The notes under the pieces: generated by a model | Database searches by the model: none | Told to the model about the DNA's origin: nothing | What the model saw: the letters and a program-made list of their open reading frames with translations, nothing else | Part shown: positions 44,701 through 56,683 of the stretch, one piece after another | Position numbering within the stretch: the first letter of the stretch is position 1 | How the letters are laid out: each line of letters begins with the position of its first letter | Translations under genes and position numbers: made by a program | Source: Ornithodoros turicata | Taxonomy: Eukaryota; Arthropoda; Arachnida; Ixodida; Argasidae | Length of the DNA stretch: 64,000 nucleotides | Reading direction: 5' to 3' | Assembly (NCBI RefSeq): GCF_037126465.1 | Contig: NC_088206.1 | Location: forward strand, 27,902,790-27,966,789

Positions 44701-44829
44701 GTGCTGCTACATCATCCTCCCTCCCCTGGAGAAAGATGATACTGAAGCTGCAGGCTGGACAGTGCGGTGCAGATCCCACGATATGTGCTTGCTGGAAGCT
44801 GGGCGCACTGGGAAAGGTCGAGATGTGGC

Positions 44830-45125
44830 TGAGAGGGCGGCTCGATCGTCATGCTGTGCGGAAGGCTCGTTCGAAGAGTCGGAAGAAACTTCCAGCTGGG
44901 TGAAATGCGCGAGAGATGAGGGGTCTAGGTGAGCGGGTTGCAGCCTATCGATGGAAATGTTGTCCTCGCGGCCACTAAGCTGTACACGGTAGAACTTGGC
45001 GTATCGGTGGAGAACTTGGAATGGGCCGTCGAAATGAGGCTGAAGAGGCTTACGAACGGCATCCCGGCGAACAAAAACATGTGTACAGCTTTCAAGCTCG
45101 GGGCTGATGAAGGGATGGCTACGAA
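44830..45125 (-). pseudogene. Ty3/gypsy pol, integrase C-terminal end
   Basis: The minus strand contains ELESCTHVFVRRDAVRKPLQ, then DGPFQVLHRYAKFY and GREDNISIDRLQPAHL. This is the GPF/Y-module pattern (GPFxVxxR, GRxxxISxDRLKPA) that closes Ty3/gypsy pol. A Ser-rich tail follows. The catalytic DDE core and everything upstream are absent; the frame is open for at least 95 codons, without an ATG of its own. Confidence 0.8.
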
Positions 45126-45300
45126 GGCGTCGCCGGGTTGGGGAAGGTCAGAGCTGGGACATTGTCAAATGGAGTTGGCGAAGGAATGACGATGGCTCGG
45201 CTGCTTCCCCAGGCAAAAGTCTAGGGTGGTCCCAGACTGGCACCACAGTTGTTCCAGTTGGGTTCAGGACGGTCCCAGCCAGCTCCAGAGTTGCATACTC

Positions 45301-45640
45301 AGGTCCCATTGTGGATCCTTGGGTAGCATGAGTGGTTCCAGTGTGCCGCCAGGCTGGGCCCCAGCTTGCCATCCCACTTGAAGTCAGGTCCCATTGTGGA
45401 TGCTTGGGTAGCATGAGTGGTTCCAGTGTGCCTCCATGCTGGGCCCCGTCCAGCCATCCCTCTAGAAGTCAGGTCCCATTGTGGTATTTAGAGTAGGATG
45501 CCTGGTCCTCTGTATGTCCATCCTGGGAGCACAACCTACCAACCCACTTGAAGCCAGGTTCCTTTGGGGGGGGGGGGGGTCTGGCTCCAGTGTTGCACCG
45601 TCCCACTTGATATTGGAAATACCACTTTGAAGCCCAGAAG
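45301..45640. repeat. 85-bp tandem repeat, four units
   Basis: AGGTCCCATTGTGG and its variant AGGTTCCTTTGGGG recur at 45301, 45386, 45471 and 45556, exactly 85 bases apart. The last unit contains a run of 14 G. Units include TGGTTCCAGTGTGC and TGGGCCCC. It may derive from the internal part of the adjacent Ty3 element, since many LTR elements carry minisatellites. Confidence 0.85.
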
Positions 45641-46013
45641 CCAGTACCGCTGAGTCACTGTCATTTTGACACCTGCCCTAGAACTACGCGAATCTTCACC
45701 GGGATGAATTGAAGACGCTCTGTGTTCCTTGCAGGTGCATACAGCTGCCCAAATAGTATGCGCAGATATGTTCACTGGGCGTTTTTGCAAGACAAATGAT
45801 AATTTTAATTTACATTTCATAATATATCAATCGTTTATGGTCCTACCGCAATTCGCCCAAGTTACTTTTTGTCGGTAAATATACCAGAAACATTCGCGCG
45901 CAGCGTACCGAAATCAAACTTTGCGTAATTTTCACTTGAGTTTGAAACCAAAACTTTACGGGCTTCGTCGTCGGCAAGAGGAGCAAACTAAGCGCCATCT
46001 GCATCAGTGTGTG
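45641..46013. other. Unassigned spacer
   Basis: No gene, repeat or element end was recognised. Confidence 0.35.
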
Positions 46014-46021
46014 TTTTGAAC

Positions 46022-47733
46022 AGTGATGGGCAATCCAGTTCACTTTGGTGAACTCGTTCGTTCACTTCAGTTTGGTTCACTGAACCGTTCAAAGGATTCG
46101 TTCTTTCGTTCATCTTTCCATGACGTCATAACATCATGTGACCGATCTCAACGGCGAACCGGCATCTACTTATTTATTTATTTATTTATTTACATACGTT
46201 GAGGACCCCCAGGGGGTATTACACAACGGAGTGGCAAGGAAAAAGACAAGGAAACAAAGCATGTAAAAAAAAAACAACAACAAAAACAAATTCGCAATTA
46301 TGTGCAGGGTTGTAGGTTGTAGACAGTCACTGAGTAAGAGTTCTGTTTTGTGGGTGGGTGTGTTCCATGATGGGGGGGGGTGTTTGTACAACACATTACC
46401 GCGTTAAATCTGACAGTCACCTGCCGGCCATATTGGTCATATGTTGCGATAAGCGGATGCATGTTTATGGGACCGTCTTTCGCTGTCATGAAGAAAATAA
46501 ACAATTCATTCTGCCGCACTGTAATTCTCTCGTAGTTTACATTTTCTTCAGTCCACTTTCCGCTTGCTTCCGCCTCTCGGCAGGGCTTCTTTGGTCACGC
46601 AAATTCACTTTCATAGTTACTTTTTGGTCCCCTTCATAGTAGGCCCATTCTTTTCGCCTGCACCCGGGCCCTGAACAAGTTCAAGCAGTGCAACCCTCTC
46701 ACATTCTTTTCGCCATGAACCTCTCATGTATTTAAAAACTGGTGATGGACCTGTGCAGCACTTTTCTTTCGAAAAGAATGAACTTAGTCTACGGGAAACA
46801 GCGAGACTCACTGCAACCTGTTGGTAAAAATCCAAAGCCACCCACGATCGAGCTTACTTCCCGCTCGAGATAGTGTTTCCGCCGTTCCCGGCGGTCGAAC
46901 GAACTAATCAACACTCAACTATTCCGGTGCGGGCGCCATCTGTCGGCATTCCTCTGAAGCTTGAATATGACAGGCTACGAGCTCGATTGGCCACACTGAG
47001 AGCTTACCGGTTTGTGATTGGCCAAGCCCCACGATCTGGGATGAATCGGAGAGCACTGAAGGCGAGTCGCAAAGCCGGGGATCGAAGAACGATGAACGAT
47101 AGAGAACTCAACTGAATCGAAGGAATAGGAGAACGAGGAGAACCGTTCACTCGCGAGCTGAATCGAAGGTTCGCAGTGGTTCTTCGGTTCTCCGCGACTC
47201 GCTGCGTTGTGGCGTTCTTGCTGGTCTCCTTTGGAATCTTAGCGTTGGCTCACTACGGCGCGTCGCTGCGTTCTCCGCGACTCGCTGCGTTGTTCTTGCT
47301 GGTCTCCTTTGGAATCTTAGCGTTGGTTCACTACGGCGCGTCGATATCGAGATTTGTGGTGGACGTCGTATGGGTGGAAGTATTCAGAATCAAAAACGTG
47401 TTTTCTGATTTTTTGTTTATGATCGGCTCGCTATACGTATCTTTGGTGGTGATCCGCACTCGATAAATCCAAGTTATTTGTCAGGTATACCGGAAAATGC
47501 CCTTTCTGGCTAGTATGTGAGATGGCGGACATGTTTTTCATGTACGTATTTAGTAATGATCAGTACTTAAAAATCTTAAACCAGTCCCCTGGTGCCTGCC
47601 TACTTCGAATTTGGCGCCTCAGTGGCTACGGTAGAGCCTCCGCATAAAAAACTAGTAATGATAAGGGTCACATGACCCACTGGCGTCAATGATTCGCGAA
47701 CGAATCTTTCGAACGAGTCCCTAATCTTCACTG
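46022..47733. mobile_element. hAT-like element 1, about 1.7 kb
   Basis: The element starts AGTGATGGGCAATCC and ends AATCTTCACTG, with E-box-like GTTCACTT/GAACGAG motifs inverted near both ends. The flanks are TTTTGAAC (46014-46021) and ATTTGAAC (47734-47741), seven of eight bases equal. An 83-bp tandem duplication lies inside at 47188-47353. No transposase is present. Confidence 0.6.
46164..46330 (-). mobile_element. CR1-like 3' tail scrap
   Basis: On the minus strand the sequence reads CCCCCTGGGGGTCCTCAACG and then (ATAA)n at about 46165-46190. This is the style of a LINE 3' end with a tetramer tail. Too little remains to identify a family. Confidence 0.4.
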
Positions 47734-48419
47734 ATTTGAACTAGTGATGTGTCGTTCGTGGACGAACCCTTCGAACTGAACTAGTCATTCGGGTGAACTG
47801 AACGAACTAGTTCAACAACAACCAAAACATTAGTTCCGCAATTCAGTTCATTGGGCCTCGACACCCACAACGCATCCGCCATACGTTTTGATACGCTTCC
47901 ATGTGTGACATCCGCGCCATATAACGAACGTTTTGCAAAGCTAACAAAGCACATGCGCGCAAGAAGAAGGGCGGGAGACCACGGCGCATACGCTGTGGCC
48001 TTGAGTGGCTGTGACGCTGCGCTGAAGTGGACTGTGTGAAGGTGTGAAGGAACTGAACTGGATGAACTAAAGAACTAAACGACGTCGCGAGTCGTTTGAA
48101 GTACTCGCAGAGCCTGCCGTTGCCTGTCAGAACTGCTGCTCGTCCACAGCGCATGCGCTTAAGGAAGAGCGCGGGCGGTGCGGCGAGGAGCCTCAAGTGG
48201 ACTTAGTGAAGGTGTGAAGGAAGAGAACTGGATGAACTAAAGAACTAAACGATGCCGCGGGACGTTTTGAAGCACTCGCTGGGTCTGCCGTTGCCCGTCA
48301 GAGAAGGTGCTAGTCCACGGCGCATGCGGTTAAGGAAAAGCGCGGGGAGGGAGAGCCAGCAGAGCGGCTTTGAACGCCATATGGATTCAAGTACTGTGGG
48401 CAAGTGAACTATGGGCCTG

Positions 48420-48722
48420 TAGCTCTCGGCCAGGCGGCGTTGCGATCAGTGGACGACAGCGCCTCATGTGGAAGCAAATCGAAACAATGGTCCGCACTCA
48501 AGAGTGTTTCGGTTTCACGGGTTTCGCTCTGACATCCTGCGTGGGTTTGAAACGCTGGAGGCCATTGACGATTTTTTCAGAGAAGCACACCTTTCGAAGG
48601 GCCAGTTACTAGTCAATATTTTCGGCGTCGACGAAGCATCGGACGGTAACGAAATCGTCGTTAAAGCGAAGTGCATGTCGGAAGAAGTGAAGGACAGCGT
48701 GGTTTATAACATCCGGTTCGAG
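48420..48722 (+). pseudogene. SWIM-gene relic, upstream exon
   Basis: The frame with FRFHGFRSDILRGFETLEAI and GQLLVNIFGVDEASDG ends in NIRFE at a consensus donor, GAG|GTGAGT, with the codon complete (phase 0). The start is uncertain: the frame is open to about 48420 without a clear ATG. It is the first of a series of collinear exons inside hAT-like element 2. I do not recognise the domain. Confidence 0.5.
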
Positions 48723-48855
48723 GTGAGTCGGCGTGATCGTACGTAATATTGTTAACTGTACATCAAATGATATACCTGATAAGAAAAACGTTGAATGCAC
48801 ATTTTACCCGCACTGACAGTTGATTTAACTCGATTTCAGTACCTCTCCATCACAG

Positions 48856-49062
48856 GTGTCCAAGTGCCCGTGAACAGTTTATGTTGCGTCGTGTACCTGT
48901 AAAGCAGGAATTGCGGGGAAATGTAAGCACGCGGCAGCAGTGTGCTGCTAGCTGAACAAGGAAGAAGACGCGACATGTACGGGCAGCCACAAAAGAGGGG
49001 CAAGCCAAGCTCAAAGCCGCAGGCGTGACAACAAAGGGTATCGCCGACTTATCTCCGAGTAC
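48856..49062 (+). pseudogene. SWIM-type zinc-finger exon (two stops)
   Basis: After the acceptor ATCACAG, in phase 0, the frame reaches YVASCTCKAGIAGKCKHAAA. Cys-x-Cys-x8-Cys-x-His is the SWIM zinc-finger signature, a DNA- or protein-binding motif also found in MULE transposases and several eukaryotic families. A TGA precedes the finger by five residues and a TAG follows it. A possible phase-0 donor, GAGTAC|GTGTGT, lies at 49063. The stops indicate a dead copy, or one whose exon edges differ. Confidence 0.6.
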
Positions 49063-49403
49063 GTGTGTATAATGTGGACAATGTGCTTTCCTTTAGACAG
49101 AAGCTCGGGTGCAGACCTTTCATGTTGTATTTTTAGAGCTGATGAGGCTACAGTCATCTCTGCTGCATCGTTGATCATTTGCAAATGATCTTTCTCTACT
49201 GAATGCTGCTACTGTACCCTGCTGCATCGTTAATCGTTGGCTATTCTGTTATTGGTAATTCTTCAGCATTTTATATGTTTCATCAACCAGTATTGTATCG
49301 TGTACCTGTTACGGTGCCTCAAAACAATGCTTTATTGCTCTTGGTAATAAACAGCTTGCATCTGATATATTTCTCCTTGTTTGTCTAATGTTTACATGTA
49401 CAG

Positions 49404-49679
49404 ATATATCAACGAAATGTCTCCCCGCTGCAAAAACCGCCTGGTGATATCATTCACGCGTACCCAGGCATAGTTTGTCCACACGCTGAGGTCCTTGAGT
49501 CTGAACAGAGGGGGACCTTACAGTGGGATTGTAAAGAGGTTCCGAACGGCATTTTCGACGATGTGGTAACGGGAGAGCAAACGGAGAATCTATTTGATCT
49601 CCTAAATGTCATGAGAGGGACACGCACGGTGTTCCATTATAGCATTCCAACAAAAATGCCAGGGGGTAGCTTCATAGCG
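49404..49679 (+). CDS. Fully open 92-codon exon, unrecognised protein
   Basis: The exon lies between the acceptor TGTACAG and the donor GCG|GTAAGT. The 276 bases have no stop and start and end in phase 0, matching the other exons. Visible segments are QKPPGDIIHAYPGIVCPHAE, GTLQWDCKEVPNGIFDDVV and TRTVFHYSIPTKMPGGSF. It has no start codon of its own and no family I can name. The next intron contains a MITE; a candidate continuation, open for about 40 codons, begins after CTCCAG at 50867 and stops at about 50987. Confidence 0.5.
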
Positions 49680-49819
49680 GTAAGTAAGTAATAAGTAAGT
49701 AAGGTCATTGCTTTTTTTGAAGTAAACATCACACTGCACGAAGACCCTCGAACATAGCAGTAAGAAGAACCGGCGGGAATCGATGCCCACAGTAATTAAG
49801 CCTTTCATATTTCCCTCTA

Positions 49820-50746
49820 CCCAGACAGAACACTATCTCCTGCGGATGTCCGGAGTGGATCCCAACATCCATGTCCTGAAATGGATGTCAGGTGGACATC
49901 CCTCGGAGCTACATGAATGGACATCCCTTACCGTACATCCCCAGGATGTACCGTAACGACCGGTTGAAGAATTGTCCAAATAGGGTCCCTGACGGGATGT
50001 TACGCGGAGCATTATCGCAGGAGAGAGAGAAACATGGCAAGGCGCATCGCGGAGTGAGTTCGACTTTCGGTGAAAGAACTAAACGCCGTATACCAAAAGG
50101 AGTAAGAAACACAAATGTTGCATCATAAAGAGTTAATGCGCCAAGCAGTTCTTCAGTCCACTGTTATTGGTATACACAATCATGTTAAACTTAAGCACCC
50201 CACCTTTTAGTTTGACTCGCAGGCAAACTGGACTCTCAAATTTGTGGAAGCTTGCGAGACAATCAATATATATAGTATCTGTTTTCGCTTTGGAAAGGTA
50301 TGCCACTGCCTTTCTAAACGATCTTCGTGGTTCTAAGAGATTGTATATGTACGTCTTTATTTTTGCTTTCTAAAACTTCATGCTCATTGTCCGTAATGGA
50401 AATACGAGAAACAAACGAAAAGGAGCAACGATGCAGTGGCCGAACCCGAAAGAAAATGTCGGAAAAAACGCCTACGGGTCTACCAAGAATCTGTCCACTT
50501 ACGTGGCAACTCAATAAAGCAGTATGAATAATAATGAGAAAATGCAGAGCCCTGCGTACAGAAGTAAGTCCGTGCAACATCCGGGTATCTCCGTGTAATT
50601 TCCTGTGAGGACAAACGACGGATATTCGTGGGAAGTCCAAACCGTGGCCACTCGGAGATGTGGGGGACGTCTGTCTCCCAGGGAGATCCGAATTTCCGGG
50701 AAAGGTTATCCCCAGGAACACAATGGGTAGTTTTGTTCCGTTTGGG
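49820..50746. mobile_element. TA-flanked MITE, 927 bp
   Basis: The inverted ends are CCCAGACAGAACA and CCCAAACGGAACA. TA lies on both sides (49818-49819 and 50747-50748). Inside are repeated GGATGTCC/GGACATCC motifs. It sits within the presumed intron after the 49404-49679 exon. Confidence 0.7.
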
Positions 50747-51852
50747 TAGTCTGCATGCGTTATGTTAGAAAGTAATAACTGTTTGGCAGAATTTGTGATA
50801 TATCCAAGTAAATTTCTACCGCAAGTTGTTTGGGTATAACTCTACATTATCTCCAGGTGGAATGCGGAGCGGAAACTTCGCGGTGTTTTTACGGTGTACA
50901 GACGCAATTAACGCTTTCCGCCTTTCTGTCTCCCAAGGGTTTCCGAGGAAGCGATTTTTTTACGTTTTGGAATCTGTTATGGTAGCCAACGACGCAACAG
51001 TACTGTGTGCCCGATTTGTGTTGTGGTTTGCCGTGCGCTGGCAACCTGAAAGGCGGCATATTTAACCACGATACATGGTTGGCTGCCTGGCTGTGCGGAC
51101 CAGTCACTGCTCCCGCTCCCGCTTGGGTCCCGATTGGCGCTCGCGTCGCCGGGCAAACTTGAGCGCAACAGGCCTATATGAACGGCGAACGCTGAACAAG
51201 AGTAAATCATTTAGAACTGCTTGCGCTGAGATCGCTCTGAGCTCCTTCTCGCAGTTGTGGACTGCTAGTGGCGCCGTTATGTTCTGACTTCTGGCTGACT
51301 GCTTGTGGCTGGCACACCCTGGAGCGGGCACGCTATTTTTGCGGCAATACACTGCAAGCTTCCCAATTTTTCCTCCACAACGCTAGACGTTGTACTTTTC
51401 TTCAAGCTCCCTCATGCATTTGAATGAAATGAGTTGAAACTGCGGTTACTCTATCACACTTCTGTGTTCTCAGGTTCGCAGCAAACAGACGTAAGTGATC
51501 AGAAATACACGATTGTAACATTGAACGACGACGGCACCTTGCATATTGATCTGTGCATTACTTTTCTCGTTAAAAATATACGTAGAAAATTAAAGCAAAA
51601 TAAAAAAGCGACCTGAAAGATTACGTTTGCTATGTTGATGTGCTCGAACCTTTGGAAAACTGAATTGCAACATCATTTTGTTGTATCGCTCTTGGTCGAG
51701 CCACTTTAAAGTTTGGGACTATATTACTTGATTGTGTTTAATTGAGAACAGGTGAACGAATGAACTATTCTTTTAGACAGTTCAGTGGAGTGAACTGAAC
51801 TAAATCAATTAGTTCACCAAAGTGAACTGACTTGCCCATCACTAATTTGAAC

Positions 51853-53630
51853 TAACACATCAGATATTCGGGCCACGCGCGCTGAGCTTCGCCTGCCTAA
51901 CTACTGCGCATGCGTTCAACACTGCTTTACAGCGGCGAACATAGATGGCGACACGCGCACCATCGACTGGAGGAGAGTGGAGAGAGAGAGAGACGAGAAA
52001 CTATGAAGCGAACGTAGCGGAACCAGGCTCCAACAGCTCCCCATAGAGCCCATAGTTTGAGATAATTCACACAACACTGGGCACACGACCAATGAGAGTG
52101 CAACGTTGTAGAAATTATGCAATGCCAGTCGGCCAATCAGGAGCCTTAACTTTGGCTGACCTTTCGACCGGTTCTGGCTACCATCGACTTCTACCGGATT
52201 TCACGCCTACCGCCGTTACCCGACATTCAAAATAACTGAAGCTTCTTTTGGCGAAAAGAAATATTTATTTGACACAAAGCACTGATTCAAAGATCTGATA
52301 CATGGATGCATTGTGAATACAAAGTTCACTGCTTTGCTGACGCACTGTAACTAGGTTCGAACTTGAAGCAAAACGAACACAGCTCTCGAAATCCGACGGG
52401 GCCCGCGCTTGTTCTTCACACTCCAACTCACGAAGCATTCCAGTTCCGGAGTTGATAGACTGTTCGTGGGATAATAGTCGTGTCCAGGAAGAGCACAACA
52501 CACGTTGAATCACATCGACGCATGAATAAACCAGCGAACACTTCTACAAACTGTTCTGCCGATTGACATCACCGAAACACGAAACACAAGAGGATGCCTT
52601 GCCGGCCGATTTTATGATGAGCATCTTCTTTCGTTGTTTGCAGAGCGGAAAAGGCGCTTGTGTGGCATGTAATCGTAATCCTGTCTTTGTTGTCATATCC
52701 TCAAAGTCAGTTGCCTCAAAATCCGACGGCGCCCGAACGCGTTCTTCACGCCCCAACCGCACCAGCCCACGAAGCATTCCAGTTCCGTAGTTCATAGACT
52801 GTACGTGGGATAATAGTCGTGTCCAGGAACAGCACAACACGCGTAGAATCACAAACTGTTCCACCGATTGACATCACCGACACACGGAACACAAGAGGAC
52901 GGACGCCGTGCCGACCGATGCGAGCTATTTCGAAACTATGCTGAAACTGCTGAAACGGCCGCCGGGACGCTGCACACACATGCGCGCGTACAAAATGCGA
53001 TTTCAAAACGTTGTCGACCAATCGGAGCGCGCACGCAGTCTGGGCCAATGAGCTTGCAACGTTGTAGATTGGCGCAGTGGTACATACTCTACAGCCGCAT
53101 CCTCGGTTACCTGAGGAGGACTGGCGGAACCAGGCCTCCACAGCTCCCCGCATTTGCGGCAGTAGGAAAATAAAATCACGTCACAGTCACGTGTTATTAC
53201 ATCGTCAGGCATCATGACGGATGCCCATTGGCCAAAGGAGGATGCGCGCTCCGGGATTGGTTGATAACGTTTCGAAATATCTGACAGCTCACTTTTCGCG
53301 GGCAGTCTGAGCAGTCGGCCAGGAGGGCAGCTCCAAGCAAGGTCGCTGCGTCTCCGCGGCTCGCCGATGGCGGTTGACCACAACGACCAAAGAGGAAGTG
53401 TACGCGCGGGTTTGTTCGTGAGCTATAGTGACTCTGGCCATGTACTGATCTCTGATAAAGTGTCAACCTACGGACATTTTTGCCGGGTCGGAACTGGAAT
53501 GCTTGGTGAGCTGACGCCTGAGGAACACTTTCGAGCGCTGTCGCATTTTCAAATACAGTGACTAAGAAGAGAGTGTTCGTAACGACAAAAGTATTTCCCG
53601 TGACTGTGTGACCTACGGTGCATCGCCAGA
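51853..53630. repeat. Direct and inverted segmental duplications, no gene
   Basis: A segment with CGAAGCATTCCAGTTCCG and GGGATAATAGTCGTGTCCAG occurs at about 52385-52515 and again at about 52715-52852. Each is followed by GATTGACATCACCGA (about 52560 and 52866). GGAACTGGAATGCTTGGTGA at about 53486 is the inverse of part of it. GGAACCAGGC plus CAACAGCTCCCC at about 52020 recurs at about 53128. Frames up to 153 residues exist on both strands but repeat with the duplications. Confidence 0.6.
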
Positions 53631-54341
53631 ATGAGAAGAAGTGCCCCAAAAGTGCCTCCATGGACGTTACCATCGCCGCCTGTCATTGTCTTCATCCCCG
53701 GCCTCAAGAACAACAAAAAGAGCTATCCTGATTTTATTCTTAGGCAACTTATACTTGACTTCATCGAGGCTCAATACCGCAACAGTACCGCTGTATACAC
53801 GGATGGATCGTCGACCAGGGACACTTCATCTTCCTTTGCCATTCCATCAGAGTCTGTTACACGTGGGTGTCGTCTATCTCACCGTACCTCATCGACATCC
53901 GCTGAACTTTATGCTATCTTGTTATTCTTGACATATGCGGAAGACTGCGAACCGCGGCACTGGGTAATTTACAGCGACTCCAAAGCAGCTCTCCTGTGCA
54001 TTAAAAACATGAGCATCCGCGGTTCCCTTTCCTCACTGGTGATACACATCCTGTGCGCCCTGAAGTCCCTACAAGATCGCTCCCACTACGTTGCCTTTCA
54101 GTGGGTTTCAAAGCATTGCGGAATAACTGGGAACCACGAGGCCGACACTGCCGCTGCCGCTGCACACCAACAACGGCCATCTATGCCCATTATACTCTCG
54201 AGAGGAGACAGAAGATCCCCCCTCAGGCATTTCTCCGATTCCTGGTCTACCCTACAGTGGCAACACGACATTCCAACTAGGTCCTCTTTGGGAAGTATGG
54301 ACCCAACGCTGTCGTACCGTCTGCCTGCAAAGCTTCCTTGC

Positions 54342-54342
<1 letters not shown>
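53631..54342 (+). pseudogene. RNase H domain of a LINE
   Basis: The open frame starts with PPWTLPSPPVIVFIPGL and continues as an RNase H with the expected acidic residues: YTDGSST near 53800, AELYAIL near 53910, YSDSKAAL near 53975, and ITGNHEAD near 54130. It then reads to LSYRLPAKLPC, where a (TA)n run begins. It is the same family as the scrap at 28885-29045. The polymerase is missing on the left and the zinc knuckle on the right. Confidence 0.88.
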
Positions 54343-54372
<30 letters not shown>

Positions 54373-54407
54373 ATTATATACATACATATATTATATATAT
54401 ACATATA
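54343..54407. repeat. (TA)n insertion flanked by 9-bp direct repeats
   Basis: Sixty-five bases of almost pure TA interrupt the LINE. TTCCTTGCA occurs immediately before (54334-54342) and after (54408-54416). Sequence to the right is AT-rich and no longer LINE-like. Confidence 0.8.
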
Positions 54408-56182
54408 TTCCTTGCAAGAATATACTTATTACAGGCATGATGCAATAGCATTGAATAGGCATCACATTTAATCAAAGAAGATATTTTAATCAATACGATT
54501 ACAATCAAAATTACAAGTTTTATTATAAAAAGTCTGAGATGTGAGAACCTGATAGATGTAAGTAATTTTGAGCACAATATGGAAGCCAAGTTTAATATTC
54601 CAATATGACACAAATTTAATTGGTCAGTTTCTTATGAAGTGAATAGCGCAGACATAAGGAAATAATTCGAATCAACACATAACATTAATAGAGAACCTAA
54701 CTGACGTATTCTCCAACATGTAGGGAAATAATAGCTACACAATACCATATCAAAACGAGAAACGGACACCGCATTTAATCAAAGAAGATATTCTTAATCA
54801 ATGTGATTACAAACAAAATTACAAGTTGTATTATAAAAGGTATAATATTCCTATACGTGAGAGCCATCAGTGCAATAGCGGGAAGTTCTGATAGTTGTAT
54901 GTATTTAAATGTGAACAGCACAGACCCTGAAAGACCATGGGACACGAACGCAAGAGGAAATAAAGTCTATACAATTAGAAAGAAGTTATTCTTAATCAAA
55001 ACAACAGAGGAGAATAATCTATCATTTTAACTATCATAAAATTATCCTCGTGACATAATGTAATCGAACACTGTACAATTTTCATTCTAAGAGACACTAC
55101 AAACCTTAGTTTGTTTTATGAATCCAACACAGAAAATAGGTATGTTAAAAATGAACTTCACCACATAGCACGATCCTAGCCAGCAACCAGCTCTGATGAT
55201 ATCTGCCCTGATTTGTTGAAGATGGGTGCCGTTAGATGTATGGAAGACCACGGAACACGAACGACAAGAACGACACGAACACAAGAGGAAATCTATACCA
55301 CTACAAAGAAGATATTCCTAATCAATACGATCACAATCAAATTACAAGTTGTATTATAAAAAGTCTAATATTCCTATACCTGAGAACCATCATTGCAATA
55401 GCGTGAATTTCTGTCATAACAGTTCGAGCGCAATTCCAACATTACATAACTTTTAATTAATCAATTTCTTATTAAGTGAACAGCACAGACGTAAGGAAAT
55501 AACGAGAAACAACACAATCGACAGCTACAATTAATTGAAAGCCAAACCTGCACACCAACCAACACATTGAGAAATAATAGCTAATCAATCTATCAAAAGG
55601 AGAAATATTACAATATAGTACAGACTTAATGCTGAAGAACAGAGGAACACTAAGCGGCGACATGGAAACAACAACAGAGGAAAATAATCTATCACTGAAC
55701 CATCATAAAATCGACCAACATACAATTTTCATTCTAACAAACACTACGAACCTTGATGGAGGTATCCAAGACATAGAAAATATGCACTGTTTTCATCCCT
55801 TTTTGTTCAAATCCACACACGGCACACAAACGTATATGAAATAATTTCCAAGTGGCAATCAGATTTTGGGAGAAGCGGATCACACAACAGCCATCAGAAG
55901 TGCTTAACCAATGTACAATTGAGCGTTATGCATAAACACAATGGAAGATATGTTATATTAATTATAATAACCGGATCAACGCAGGTCACACATAAACGTA
56001 GATCCAATTCACAAAATATACTCGGGGTTTTCCCGTAACCATACAGAAAACCTATCACATTATTTTTGTGTCATGGCATCTGGGCACTACAAATGGAAAG
56101 GCCATACTTTAATTTTATAAGTATTTAGCTCATAACGTTGTAACATAGATATAGCACTAGAAGAAATAGATATAGAACTAGC

Positions 56183-56345
56183 CATGCTAAATGTAAAGTG
56201 TTTTTCATTGTGATGCGAAGAATTCATTATAATGATGACAAAGATTACAATTATTGTTTCATTTACACACTTGTTTATTTCGATAAATTACAGTTCTATT
56301 TCAAACTCTGAAGTTTTCGTTTGTTGTCCTCATTGATGAATAAGT
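56183..56345. repeat. Duplicated copy of the 3' end of the 115-residue gene
   Basis: AGCCATGCTAAATGTAAAG and the following ~160 bases match 56567-56729 almost exactly, 384 bases apart. The right copy contains the stop and last codons of the gene ending at 56684. The left copy is therefore a detached duplicate of the gene's 3' end. Confidence 0.85.
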
Positions 56346-56683
56346 TTTCACATGAGATTAGTGATCCTTTTTGTAATCATAGACCGATGTATCATGTCTC
56401 TAAATTTCAATGACCGATCCTTCTCCGGCAATTCTATCCATCGGGTGTTGAATTTGTACAGAGTGTAGTCGAGTAAAACCTATTTGGTGGTCAGGTCTCA
56501 TTCCATATGAGAATTCTTACACAAATTGTGGAATATTCGTTTCCTTAGCGATCATTGTTCTCAGTCTAGCCATGCTAAATGTAAAGTGTTTTTCATTGTG
56601 ATACGAAGAATTCATTATAATGATGACAAAGATTACAATTATTGTTTCATTTATACACTTGTTTATTTCGATAAATTACAGTT

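Larger units (their letters stand above)
47742..51844. mobile_element. hAT-like element 2, 4.1 kb, with gene cargo
   Basis: The element is flanked by perfect ATTTGAAC duplications (47734-47741 and 51845-51852). The ends are TAGTGATGTGTCG and the complement of TAGTGATGGGCAAG, a hAT-type start. It contains a 170-bp tandem duplication near 48025/48195, a spliced SWIM zinc-finger gene relic and a TA-flanked MITE. No hAT transposase is recognisable, so mobility in trans or gene capture is inferred. Confidence 0.75.

Noticed and set aside
52746..53673. Frames of 126-153 residues on the minus strand
   Set aside because: They overlap one another in different frames, lie in duplicated sequence and carry no domain.
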